Shown piece after piece: positions 1 to 5,101 of a stretch of 6,059 nt of DNA (the stretch's first letter is position 1; each line of letters opens with the position of its first letter). The stretch is from Streptosporangiaceae bacterium (GTDB lineage: Bacteria > Actinomycetota > Actinomycetes > Streptosporangiales > Streptosporangiaceae), in assembly GCA_030040815.1 (NCBI GenBank), contig JASHSZ010000172.1, positions 1-6,059 on the forward strand, written 5' to 3'. The position numbers and the translations under genes were made by a program. The notes beneath the pieces are model-generated. The model did no database searches and was not told the DNA's origin. It saw only the letters and a list, made by a program, of their open reading frames with translations.

Positions 1-395
1 GCAGCCCACAGCCGGCCGAGAAAACTGCGCATCGCCGGGCGCCAGCGATCGGCTGCGCGCGGCGTGAAGGCACCACCGACCAGGGAACGGAGCCGCCGGT
101 GCCGGTCCCCCTGCTGGTTCAGGATGTTGGCGTCGATCTGCTCACGCAGCCGGCCGCTGGTGACACCGAACAGGTCCGCGATCTCCCGGCCGGGAAACGC
201 CGTCGACCGGGAGCGGAGGAAGAACTCGGCCGACTCACGATCCAGCACGATGTAGGCGAGCGGCGAGGAAGCGAGCCAGCCGTATTCGCCGCCCGCGGCG
301 GCGACCTCGGCCAGCCGCGTGTGGTAGCCGTCTCCGGCCAGCTCACCGCTGGTGAGATCGATCTCGGCCAGTGTCAGGTCTGAAACAACGGTCAT
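1..395 (-). CDS. Cytochrome P450, N-terminal part (runs off the window)
   Basis: The reading frame stays open from ATG at 395 to the window edge, giving 131 codons plus two bases, about a third of a bacterial P450 (usually near 400 residues). The diagnostic part is residues 97-113, DRHRRLRSLVGGAFTPR, a typical C-helix in which H99 and R103 match the His/Arg pair that binds the heme propionates. Upstream are a P450-like strand 'YIVLDRESAEFFLRSRSTAFPG' region (residues 48-69) and an 'ILNQQGD' run before the helix. The I-helix, ExxR and heme-cysteine loop lie outside the window, so integrity cannot be judged. No signal peptide or membrane anchor is visible, so it should be a soluble bacterial P450 needing ferredoxin partners. 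The start follows the iolB stop by 10 bases, with AGGTGA (407-402) placed 6 nt before ATG, so it is very probably co-transcribed with the iol genes. Family assignment is firm; the substrate is unknown. Confidence 0.88.
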   Translation of the reverse strand, partial: MTVVSDLTLAEIDLTSGELAGDGYHTRLAEVAAAGGEYGWLASSPLAYIVLDRESAEFFLRSRSTAFPGREIADLFGVTSGRLREQIDANILNQQGDRHRRLRSLVGGAFTPRAADRWRPAMRSFLGRLWA

Positions 396-401
396 TGCGC
401 T

Positions 402-407
402 TCACCT
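402..407 (-). promoter_or_regulatory. Ribosome binding site of the P450 gene
   Basis: AGGTGA, read on the minus strand, overlaps the iolB TAG stop (408-406) and sits 6 nt before the P450 ATG. Termination of iolB would leave ribosomes at this site, which favours co-translation of P450 with iolB. Confidence 0.6.
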
Positions 408-1272
408 ATCCAGACGTCAACGGCAGCCGCGGGTCGACCGGCTGTGACGCCAGGGCATCCCGGACCCAGGCGTGCTCCGGGTCGTAGCTGAACGCCATCG
501 ACCGCTGCTCCGCGGGGCCCGCAAGCACGTTGAGGTAGTAGAGGTGGTGGCCGGGAGCGGCCATAGACGGCCCGTGATACCCGTGCGGTACCAGCACCGT
601 GTCGCCACTGCGCACCTCAGCGAGCACGTCGATCTGCCGGTCCGGTGCCGACGAGTACACCCGCTGGTAGGCCATCCCGAGGCCGCGCTCCCGCTCGTCG
701 ATCTCGAAGTAGTAAATCTCCTCGAGCACTGCCTCGCTGGTCCCGGCGCGGTCGTGCTTGTGCGGCGGGTACGACGACCAGTTCCCGGCCGGGGTCAGCA
801 CCTCGACCGCCACGAGCTTGTCGCAGTCGAAGGCGTCCGGTGCGCAGAAGTTGTTGACCTGCCGACTCGTCTGCCCGGTGCCGCGCAGCTCGACCGGCAC
901 CGCGTCGCCGCGGCCGTGCCGGACCGGCAGCCGCCTGGACGCCAGCGCGCCCGGCAGCGCGAACCGCCCGCCAGCGGGGCTCGAGATCGTTACCTCCGAT
1001 TCGAGCGGCAGGTAGGCGAAGTCGCTGATCCCGCTGAACACGCTGGCGCGCCCGGCCAGGTCCAGCTGCTCACCGTCAGCGGTCACCGTGGCATGGCCCG
1101 ACAGCGGCAGTACGAGCATCTCCTCCGGCCCGGTCGTAAAGCTCGCCTGGCCGCCGGGTGGCAGCCTCAGAATGCGGAGCGAGCAGTAGGTCCAGCCGGT
1201 CGTCACCGGCGTCAGCTCGAGCTCGAAGAGTCCGGCCGCGGTGGTGCCGGCTGGTATGTGGTAGCGCGTCAC
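406..1272 (-). CDS. iolB: 5-deoxy-glucuronate isomerase (IolB)
   Basis: The 288-residue product has the length and motifs of IolB, the bicupin (KduI/IolB family) enzyme that isomerises 5-deoxy-D-glucuronate to 2-deoxy-5-keto-D-gluconate in cytoplasmic myo-inositol catabolism (EC 5.3.1.30). Family landmarks are 'GNWSSYPPHKHD' (residues 163-174), 'LEEIYYF' (183-189) and 'VLVPHGYHGPSMAAPGHHLYYLNVLAG' (226-252). H171, H173, one of E184/E185, and H230 or H233 are the likely metal ligands by analogy with KduI-type cupins. The C-terminal 'DPEHAWVR' is also typical. The GTG start at 1272 overlaps the TGA of the preceding aldolase-like gene in a 4-base GTGA. No strong Shine-Dalgarno sequence precedes it, so translation is probably coupled. 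It substitutes for nothing unusual: all key residues are present and no frameshift is seen. Assignment is highly confident. Confidence 0.95.
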   Translation of the reverse strand: MTRYHIPAGTTAAGLFELELTPVTTGWTYCSLRILRLPPGGQASFTTGPEEMLVLPLSGHATVTADGEQLDLAGRASVFSGISDFAYLPLESEVTISSPAGGRFALPGALASRRLPVRHGRGDAVPVELRGTGQTSRQVNNFCAPDAFDCDKLVAVEVLTPAGNWSSYPPHKHDRAGTSEAVLEEIYYFEIDERERGLGMAYQRVYSSAPDRQIDVLAEVRSGDTVLVPHGYHGPSMAAPGHHLYYLNVLAGPAEQRSMAFSYDPEHAWVRDALASQPVDPRLPLTSG

Positions 1273-2144
1273 AGCAGGCCTACGGCGGTATCGACAGCGG
1301 TGGCGACGTCACCGGCACGTGGGTAGAGCAGACTGCGGCCGACGACGAACCCGCGCACCGTCGGCAGCGCGAGCGCGCGCTTCCAGCTAGCGAACACCGC
1401 CTCCTGGTCGCCGGCCGGGTCGCCGCCGAGCAGCAGCATCGGCAGCGTGGCTGCCTCGGCCACCCGCTCCATGTCCGCGACCACGGGCAGCTTGAGCCAC
1501 GTGTACGCGGATGTCGTCCCGAGGCCAGAGGCGATGCCCACCGAGCGGATCACCGCGTCGGCGGTGAGGTCAGGGTGGGCCCGGCCGCCCTCGCGGGTCA
1601 TCAGGAACGGCTCGACCATCACCGGCGTGCCCGCCGCGGCCAGCTCGCTCACCGCGGTGCCGCACGCCTCGAGCGTGCGCGCCGTCGCGGGGTCATCAGG
1701 GTCGATGCGCAGCAGCATCTTGCCGGCGTCCAGGTTGCCGGCGGCGATCCCGGCCGCCGTGTAGCCGGTGAACCTGTCGTCCATCTCGAACACCGAGCCG
1801 AGCAGCCCGCCCCGGTTCATCGACCCGACCGCGATCTTGCCGTCCAGCGCGCCGAGCAGCAGCAGATCCTCGATGATGTCGGCGGTGCCGAGCACGCCGT
1901 CGACGCCCGGCCGGGAGAGGGCCACGAGCAGCCGGTCGAGCAGATCGAAGCGGCTGGCCATCGCCCGCGGGTCAGCCCCGACACCCAGGATGCCGCGCGC
2001 CGTGTGGTCGGCGGCGATGATCATCAGCCGGCCGGTCTCGCCGGTCAGCCGGGGACGCCGGGGCCGCGCCGCAGCGGCCGCCGCGATCTGCTCCGGCGAG
2101 CGCGCCCTGGTCTCCGTCAGACGGCGTCGCAGTTCCTCACGCAC
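1269..2144 (-). CDS. Cgl0159-type (beta/alpha)8 aldolase-like protein of inositol clusters
   Basis: The 291-residue protein resembles the Cgl0159 family found in actinobacterial iol clusters, related to class I DeoC/FbaB-type aldolases. Visible features are 'MIIAADHTARG' (residues 41-51), an early strand with D46 and H47; 'GKMLLRID' (141-148, K142); 'VEPF' (177-180); 'WLKLPVV' (216-222), where K218 sits where a Schiff-base lysine is expected; 'LLLGGDP' (237-243); and 'GFVVGRSLLYP' (265-275), resembling the phosphate-binding end of the barrel. Between iolC and iolB, the missing step is cleavage of 2-deoxy-5-keto-D-gluconate 6-phosphate to dihydroxyacetone phosphate and malonate semialdehyde, done by the class II aldolase IolJ in Bacillus. 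The aldolase role is inferred from fold and context. The GTG start at 2144 overlaps the iolC end by 8 bases and is preceded by a strong GGAGGAGG. Deoxyribose-phosphate or fructose-bisphosphate aldolase activity is a less likely alternative. Confidence 0.85.
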   Translation of the reverse strand: MREELRRRLTETRARSPEQIAAAAAARPRRPRLTGETGRLMIIAADHTARGILGVGADPRAMASRFDLLDRLLVALSRPGVDGVLGTADIIEDLLLLGALDGKIAVGSMNRGGLLGSVFEMDDRFTGYTAAGIAAGNLDAGKMLLRIDPDDPATARTLEACGTAVSELAAAGTPVMVEPFLMTREGGRAHPDLTADAVIRSVGIASGLGTTSAYTWLKLPVVADMERVAEAATLPMLLLGGDPAGDQEAVFASWKRALALPTVRGFVVGRSLLYPRAGDVATAVDTAVGLL

Positions 2145-3111
2145 GGGTTTCCTCCTCCGCGTTCGTCCCGTCGAGCAACGCCTGCACCTCGGCTGCCGTC
2201 GGCATGGCGTCCGAGCACGCTACCCGCGACGCGACGATGGCACCGGCCGCGCTCGCGAACTCTAGCGCGCGCCCCACGTCCCAGCCCGCGAGCAGCCCGT
2301 GGCACAGCGCACCGCCGAACGCATCGCCAGCGCCGAGCCCGTTCACAACCGGCACCGGTACCGAGGGTAGTGCCCAGACCTCGCCGGACTGGTCGGCGGC
2401 GAGCACGCCGTCCGGGCCCAGCTTGACGATAGCGAGCTGCGGCCCTGCGGCCGTGAGCGCCGACGCAATCGTGGCTGGGTCCCTGGAGCCAGTCGCCATC
2501 TCGCCCTCGTCGACATTGCCGACCACGACGGTGGACAGGATGATCGCCTGCCTGGCCCAGTGGCTGGCCTCCCACGGCGAAGTCCAGAAAGCCGGCCGGT
2601 AGTCGAGGTCGAGCACGGTCGGGTGCGCGCCGTCGCGGCTTGCCAGCGCGGCCAGCGTCGCGACCCGGCTCGGCTCGGCGGACAGGCCGGTGACAGTCGC
2701 CCAGAACACCCCGGCCGCGCCAATCGCCGCGTAGTCCAGGTCCGCGGCCTGCAGCTGCAGGTCGGGCGCGTCCGGACCGCGGTAGAAGTAAAGGGGGAAC
2801 CTGTCCGGCGGGAAGATCTCGCAGAACGTGACCGGGGTAGGCACGCCGGGCACGGCCGTGACGTAGCGATCGTCCACGCCGTAGCCAGCCAGCGCCCGGT
2901 GCACGAACTCGCCGAACGGGTCTGCGCCGGTCCGGCTGATCAGCGCGGTCCGCCGGCCGAGCCGGGCTGCCGCCACGGCCACGTTCGCCGGCGTCCCGCC
3001 GAGATACTTGCCGAATGTGCTCACCTCGGCCAGGCTCACGCCCGTCTGCAGCGGGTAGACGTCAACGCCAGCCCGGCCCATGGTGATGACCTCGAATGCG
3101 GCGAACGTCAT
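2137..3111 (-). CDS. iolC: 5-dehydro-2-deoxygluconokinase (IolC), PfkB family
   Basis: The 324-residue ribokinase/PfkB-family enzyme phosphorylates 2-deoxy-5-keto-D-gluconate at O6 with ATP (EC 2.7.1.92), the step after IolB. It opens 'EVITMGRAGVDVYPLQ' (residues 7-22), very typical of IolC. PfkB signature 1 is 'GGTPANVAVAAARLGRRTALISRTG' (38-62), and signature 2 is 'NGLGAGDAFGGAL' (257-269) with catalytic base D263. 'LDLDYRPAFW' (167-176) is a further IolC hallmark. It lacks the C-terminal DUF2090 aldolase extension present in many proteobacterial IolC fusions; the separate downstream aldolase-like gene may fill that role. The start is fixed by an in-frame TAG at 3126-3124, after which ATG 3111 is the first standard start. 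No Shine-Dalgarno sequence precedes it, and a TAGATT box ends 9 nt upstream, so the leader is very short or absent. It is the first gene of the minus-strand operon. Confidence 0.95.
   Translation of the reverse strand: MTFAAFEVITMGRAGVDVYPLQTGVSLAEVSTFGKYLGGTPANVAVAAARLGRRTALISRTGADPFGEFVHRALAGYGVDDRYVTAVPGVPTPVTFCEIFPPDRFPLYFYRGPDAPDLQLQAADLDYAAIGAAGVFWATVTGLSAEPSRVATLAALASRDGAHPTVLDLDYRPAFWTSPWEASHWARQAIILSTVVVGNVDEGEMATGSRDPATIASALTAAGPQLAIVKLGPDGVLAADQSGEVWALPSVPVPVVNGLGAGDAFGGALCHGLLAGWDVGRALEFASAAGAIVASRVACSDAMPTAAEVQALLDGTNAEEETRA
2151..2158 (-). promoter_or_regulatory. Strong ribosome binding site inside the end of iolC
   Basis: GGAGGAGG (2158-2151 on the minus strand) lies 6 nt before the GTG at 2144. 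It is built from iolC codons 319-321, a Glu-Glu-Glu run. It decides the GTG start of the aldolase-like gene and suggests that gene is translated at least as strongly as iolC. Confidence 0.75.
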
Positions 3112-3120
3112 GATGACCCG

Positions 3121-3126
3121 AATCTA
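3121..3126 (-). promoter_or_regulatory. Probable -10 box of the iolC operon
   Basis: TAGATT on the minus strand fits the actinobacterial TANNNT -10 pattern and ends 9 nt before the iolC ATG, implying a transcript with almost no leader. I see no good -35 hexamer 16-18 nt further upstream (the 17-nt position reads GTGCAG), so it may depend on an activator or a relaxed sigma factor. Start mapping is needed to confirm it. Confidence 0.45.
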
Positions 3127-3152
3127 CCGTTCGCACCTCTGACCTGCACGCG

Positions 3153-3171
3153 CGGTCGCCGTGGCCGACCG
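3153..3171. promoter_or_regulatory. Interrupted palindrome in the iolC / oxidase divergent promoter region
   Basis: CGGTCG (3153-3158) and CGACCG (3166-3171) form perfect 6-bp inverted arms around a 7-nt centre. The site overlaps the expected -35 zone of the plus-strand oxidase gene and lies upstream of the iolC -10 box, so one regulator could act on both. No match to a known IolR operator is claimed. In DNA this GC-rich, a 6-bp inverted repeat can arise by chance. Confidence 0.3.
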
Positions 3172-3192
3172 GGAGTCGCGAGCGGCTAGAGT
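3165..3192 (+). promoter_or_regulatory. Leaderless promoter of the D-amino-acid oxidase gene
   Basis: TAGAGT (3187-3192) fits TANNNT and is followed by exactly 6 nt before the GTG at 3199, the spacing expected if transcription begins on the start codon. A weak -35 candidate, CCGACC (3165-3170), lies 16 nt upstream. There is no Shine-Dalgarno sequence. Confidence 0.55.
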
Positions 3193-3198
3193 CTGGCC

Positions 3199-4197
3199 GT
3201 GCCGCAGACTGACGCCGACGTCCTGGTCGTCGGGGCCGGCGTGGTCGGCCTGACCACCGCGGTCTGCGCAGCCGAGGCCGGCCTGACCGTCACGGTCGCG
3301 GCCGCCGAGCCACCATGGCAGACCACGTCCGTCGCAGCCGGTGCGCTGTGGGGACCGCACCTGGTCGGCATGGACGATCGCATTGCCCGCTGGGCCGGCG
3401 TCACCAGGGACCGGCTCGCCGAGCTGGCCGCGCCGAGGATCGGGGCGAGCGGGCTCCGCGGCATCGTGCGAACCGCCCGCGGCATCGCGGCCACCGGCAG
3501 CGCCAGTGCCGAGCCGCCTGAGTACGCAATGGCCGGGACCCTTTCTCGGTGCGAGCCGGGCGAGGTCCCCGCCGGTTACACCGCCGCGTGGCGACTGTCG
3601 GCGCCGCTCATCGCCATGCCGGGCTACCTGGACTACCTTGCTGCCCGGCTCAGCCGGGCGGGCGGCACGACCGCGTTCGGCCCCAGGTTCGGGACGCTCG
3701 CCGACGCTCGGGGCCTCGCGCCCCGGGCCCGGGTCATTGTCAATTGCGCTGGCTATGGCGCGCGCGACCTCGTCGGCGACGACGAGGTCGTCGCGATCCG
3801 CGGGCAGGCCGTGGTGGTGCGCAACCCTGGCCTTCGCGACTTCTTCGTGGGGAGCGGCGCGCCCGGCTGGCCGCTGACCTACCTCTTCCCGCACGACGAC
3901 GTGGTGGTGCTCGGCGGCACCGAGGAAGCTGGCCGCGACAGCCGTGCGCCGGACCTGGCGACTGCGGCACGCATCGTCGAGGCGTGCGCCGCGATCCGGC
4001 CGGAGCTGCGCGACGCCGCCGTGCTTGGCCACCGGGTGGGCCTGCGGCCGTTCCGGCCGTCGGTCCGGCTGGAAGCCGAGCAGGCGGCGGGCGGCGTCAC
4101 GGTCGTGCACAGCTACGGCCACGGCGGCGCGGGCGTCACGCTGTCCTGGGGCTGTGCCGAGGACGCCGCGGGCCTGGTGCTAGCGGCACTCGGCTGA
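3199..4197 (+). CDS. D-amino-acid oxidase-type FAD-dependent oxidoreductase
   Basis: The 332-residue protein matches the DAO/DAAO family, cytoplasmic FAD enzymes that oxidise D-amino acids to imino acids with H2O2 release. It starts with a Rossmann FAD motif, 'VLVVGAGVVGL' (residues 8-18). Then come 'TTSVAAGALWGP' (42-53), a DAAO flavin-contact segment; 'VNCAGYGARDLVGD' (181-194); 'RGQ' (201-203); 'TYLFPHDDVVVLGGT' (227-241); 'GLRPFRPSVRLE' (281-292); and 'HSYGHGGAGVTLSWGCA' (304-320). R283 and Y228 align with the carboxylate-binding Arg and Tyr of mammalian DAAO, so the amino-acid binding site looks intact. The second lid tyrosine appears to be W224. A TAG at 3187 is in frame, leaving GTG 3199 as the only normal start before the FAD motif. 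The gene diverges from iolC and ends 1 bp from the convergent neighbour. D-aspartate oxidase or glycine oxidase-like specificity is possible; the natural substrate cannot be read from sequence. Confidence 0.87.
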   Translation: MPQTDADVLVVGAGVVGLTTAVCAAEAGLTVTVAAAEPPWQTTSVAAGALWGPHLVGMDDRIARWAGVTRDRLAELAAPRIGASGLRGIVRTARGIAATGSASAEPPEYAMAGTLSRCEPGEVPAGYTAAWRLSAPLIAMPGYLDYLAARLSRAGGTTAFGPRFGTLADARGLAPRARVIVNCAGYGARDLVGDDEVVAIRGQAVVVRNPGLRDFFVGSGAPGWPLTYLFPHDDVVVLGGTEEAGRDSRAPDLATAARIVEACAAIRPELRDAAVLGHRVGLRPFRPSVRLEAEQAAGGVTVVHSYGHGGAGVTLSWGCAEDAAGLVLAALG

Positions 4198-4198
4198 C

Positions 4199-5026
4199 TC
4201 AGAAGCCCGGGAAGATCGCGCGCAGCTTGTCGAGCACCTCCGGGTCGCCGGACACCGTAGCCGGGGTGTGCGCGATGTCGAGCCGACCATAGGCCAGCCG
4301 GAGCAGCGCTTCGGCGGGCATGTCGACACGCGGCACATCGGTGTCGCCGTCACCCTGCGGGCGGCCCTCGTCGCCGCCGGTGGCGGCCGGCGGGCCGGGC
4401 CAGTTCACAACCTTGACCGACTCGGCCGAGGTCAGCAGGTAGTCGCGAGCGGGATCGGTCGTCGTGATGTGTACCCGCAGCGGCTCGGGCAGCGGCTTTC
4501 CCAGCCGCGGCGCAAGGAACTGCGGCACGTTGTCGATGAGCAGCTCGACCGCATCCGCCTGCACGGTCGCGGCCGGGTCCTGCATCACCGCCAGGTCCCA
4601 GGTGTGCAGCACGTGCTCGCCGAGGCGCAAGCGGATCATCCCGGTGGCGTCGAGCTGCATGCCCATGAAGTCCAGCCGCGCCGCGGCCAGTTCCTCGTCG
4701 CTCAGCTGCTCAAGCCGCTGCACGTGCTCTTCGTCCTTCGCCAGCGCGTCGGCGGCCTGCTCGTCGGGACTCTTGGCGTTCCAGCGGTCCCACACCGGCG
4801 GGAACTCGTCCCGACTCACCGGCGGCCCCTCGCCGAGTGCGCCGGGCAGGCCCATCAGCGCGATTTCGGCCCCGCTGCCGAGGTGCGAGAGCACCTGGGC
4901 GTTTGACCAGTCCCGGCAGAATGACTGCCCCCGGACCTGCTCGGCGGTCATGGGTCCAGCGATGCGGACCAGGTTGTCATGCGACTCACGGAGGATCGCG
5001 ATCCAGGTGCGTGGCTCGGCGTTCAC
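4199..5026 (-). CDS. Maleylpyruvate isomerase-family mycothiol-dependent protein (DinB/MDMPI)
   Basis: The 275-residue protein has the two-part MDMPI layout. An N-terminal DinB-like four-helix domain carries 'WSNAQVLSHLGSGAEIA' (residues 40-56) and 'RLGEHVLHTWDLA' (134-146). An SCP2-like C-terminal domain closes with 'AEALLRLAYGRLD' (238-250). H48, E137 and H141 form the expected metal triad; the E-x3-H spacing equals that of E144/H148 in the Corynebacterium glutamicum mycothiol-dependent maleylpyruvate isomerase. Members use mycothiol as a cytoplasmic thiol cofactor, but most have no proven substrate. No gentisate-pathway gene is nearby, so maleylpyruvate isomerase activity is not implied. 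Residues 208-232 form a Gly/Pro/Asp-rich, probably flexible loop. I chose GTG 5026 because GGAGG stands 5 nt before it. An in-frame GTG at 5038, directly after a TAA-ATC, would add four residues. It is divergent from the F420-type gene. Confidence 0.87.
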   Translation of the reverse strand: MNAEPRTWIAILRESHDNLVRIAGPMTAEQVRGQSFCRDWSNAQVLSHLGSGAEIALMGLPGALGEGPPVSRDEFPPVWDRWNAKSPDEQAADALAKDEEHVQRLEQLSDEELAAARLDFMGMQLDATGMIRLRLGEHVLHTWDLAVMQDPAATVQADAVELLIDNVPQFLAPRLGKPLPEPLRVHITTTDPARDYLLTSAESVKVVNWPGPPAATGGDEGRPQGDGDTDVPRVDMPAEALLRLAYGRLDIAHTPATVSGDPEVLDKLRAIFPGF

Positions 5027-5031
5027 GTGTG

Positions 5032-5036
5032 CCTCC
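5032..5036 (-). promoter_or_regulatory. Ribosome binding site deciding the MDMPI-family start
   Basis: GGAGG (5036-5032 on the minus strand) is followed by a 5-nt spacer and GTG at 5026. The upstream GTG at 5038 overlaps this site and has no Shine-Dalgarno sequence of its own. Confidence 0.65.
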
Positions 5037-5038
5037 AC

Positions 5039-5044
5039 GATTTA
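5039..5044 (-). promoter_or_regulatory. Possible -10 box of the MDMPI-family gene
   Basis: TAAATC on the minus strand is the only AT-rich hexamer near the start. It would place transcription initiation around 5035-5032, giving a leader of only several bases in front of GTG 5026. The 17 bp upstream of it are almost entirely filled by the palindrome at 5046-5061. The -35 position (AGATAC) is poor, so this call is tentative. Confidence 0.3.
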
Positions 5045-5045
5045 G

Positions 5046-5061
5046 GGAACGGGCTCGTTCC
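5046..5061. promoter_or_regulatory. Perfect palindrome, candidate repressor operator
   Basis: GGAACG-GGCT-CGTTCC has two perfect 6-bp arms around a 4-nt centre whose middle two bases are also complementary. It sits in the short divergent promoter region. For the minus-strand gene it occupies the spacer between the proposed -10 and -35. For the plus-strand gene it lies about 40-56 bp before the expected transcription start. Size and symmetry fit a dimeric TetR-type or similar helix-turn-helix regulator; the family is inference and no regulator gene is in the window. Confidence 0.5.
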
Positions 5062-5089
5062 GTATCTCCGCCATCCGCCCGGCCGCGGT

Positions 5090-5095
5090 TAGGGT
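5090..5095 (+). promoter_or_regulatory. -10 box of the F420-type oxidoreductase gene, probably leaderless
   Basis: TAGGGT fits TANNNT and is separated from the ATG at 5102 by 6 nt, the same layout as TAGAGT before the GTG at 3199. No convincing -35 is visible. The overlapping GGGTGAG could instead act as a weak, closely spaced ribosome binding site if transcription starts further upstream. Confidence 0.45.
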
Positions 5096-5101
5096 GAGCG
5101 A

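Noticed and set aside
472..1326. 284-codon plus-strand open frame opposite iolB
   Set aside because: It is antisense to a clear IolB and shows no conserved motif or ribosome binding site; a GC-rich shadow frame.
1158..2426. Long open frame on the plus strand opposite iolB, the aldolase-like gene and iolC
   Set aside because: It is Arg/Pro/Ala-rich without any domain, crosses the boundaries of three well-supported genes, and is what antisense frames look like in GC-rich DNA.
3643..3659. 17-nt palindrome GCCCGGCTCAGCCGGGC inside the oxidase gene
   Set aside because: It encodes ARLSRA in frame with common codons, lies mid-gene, and is expected by chance at this GC content.
3765..3790. Ten-base perfect inverted repeat with a 6-nt loop inside the oxidase gene
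   Set aside because: CGACCTCGTC and GACGAGGTCG encode the DLVGDDEVV stretch. Repeated GAC/GTC codons explain the symmetry, and there is no sign of a regulatory role.
3124..4122. 332-codon minus-strand open frame opposite the D-amino-acid oxidase gene
   Set aside because: Composition is low-complexity Arg/Gly/Ala and no family motif is visible; the plus strand carries all DAAO motifs. It would also occupy the iolC promoter.
5036..5038. GTG at 5038 as the start of the MDMPI-family gene
   Set aside because: It has no Shine-Dalgarno sequence, while GGAGG 5 nt before GTG 5026 is well placed. It remains possible only if transcription begins upstream of it; the difference is four residues.
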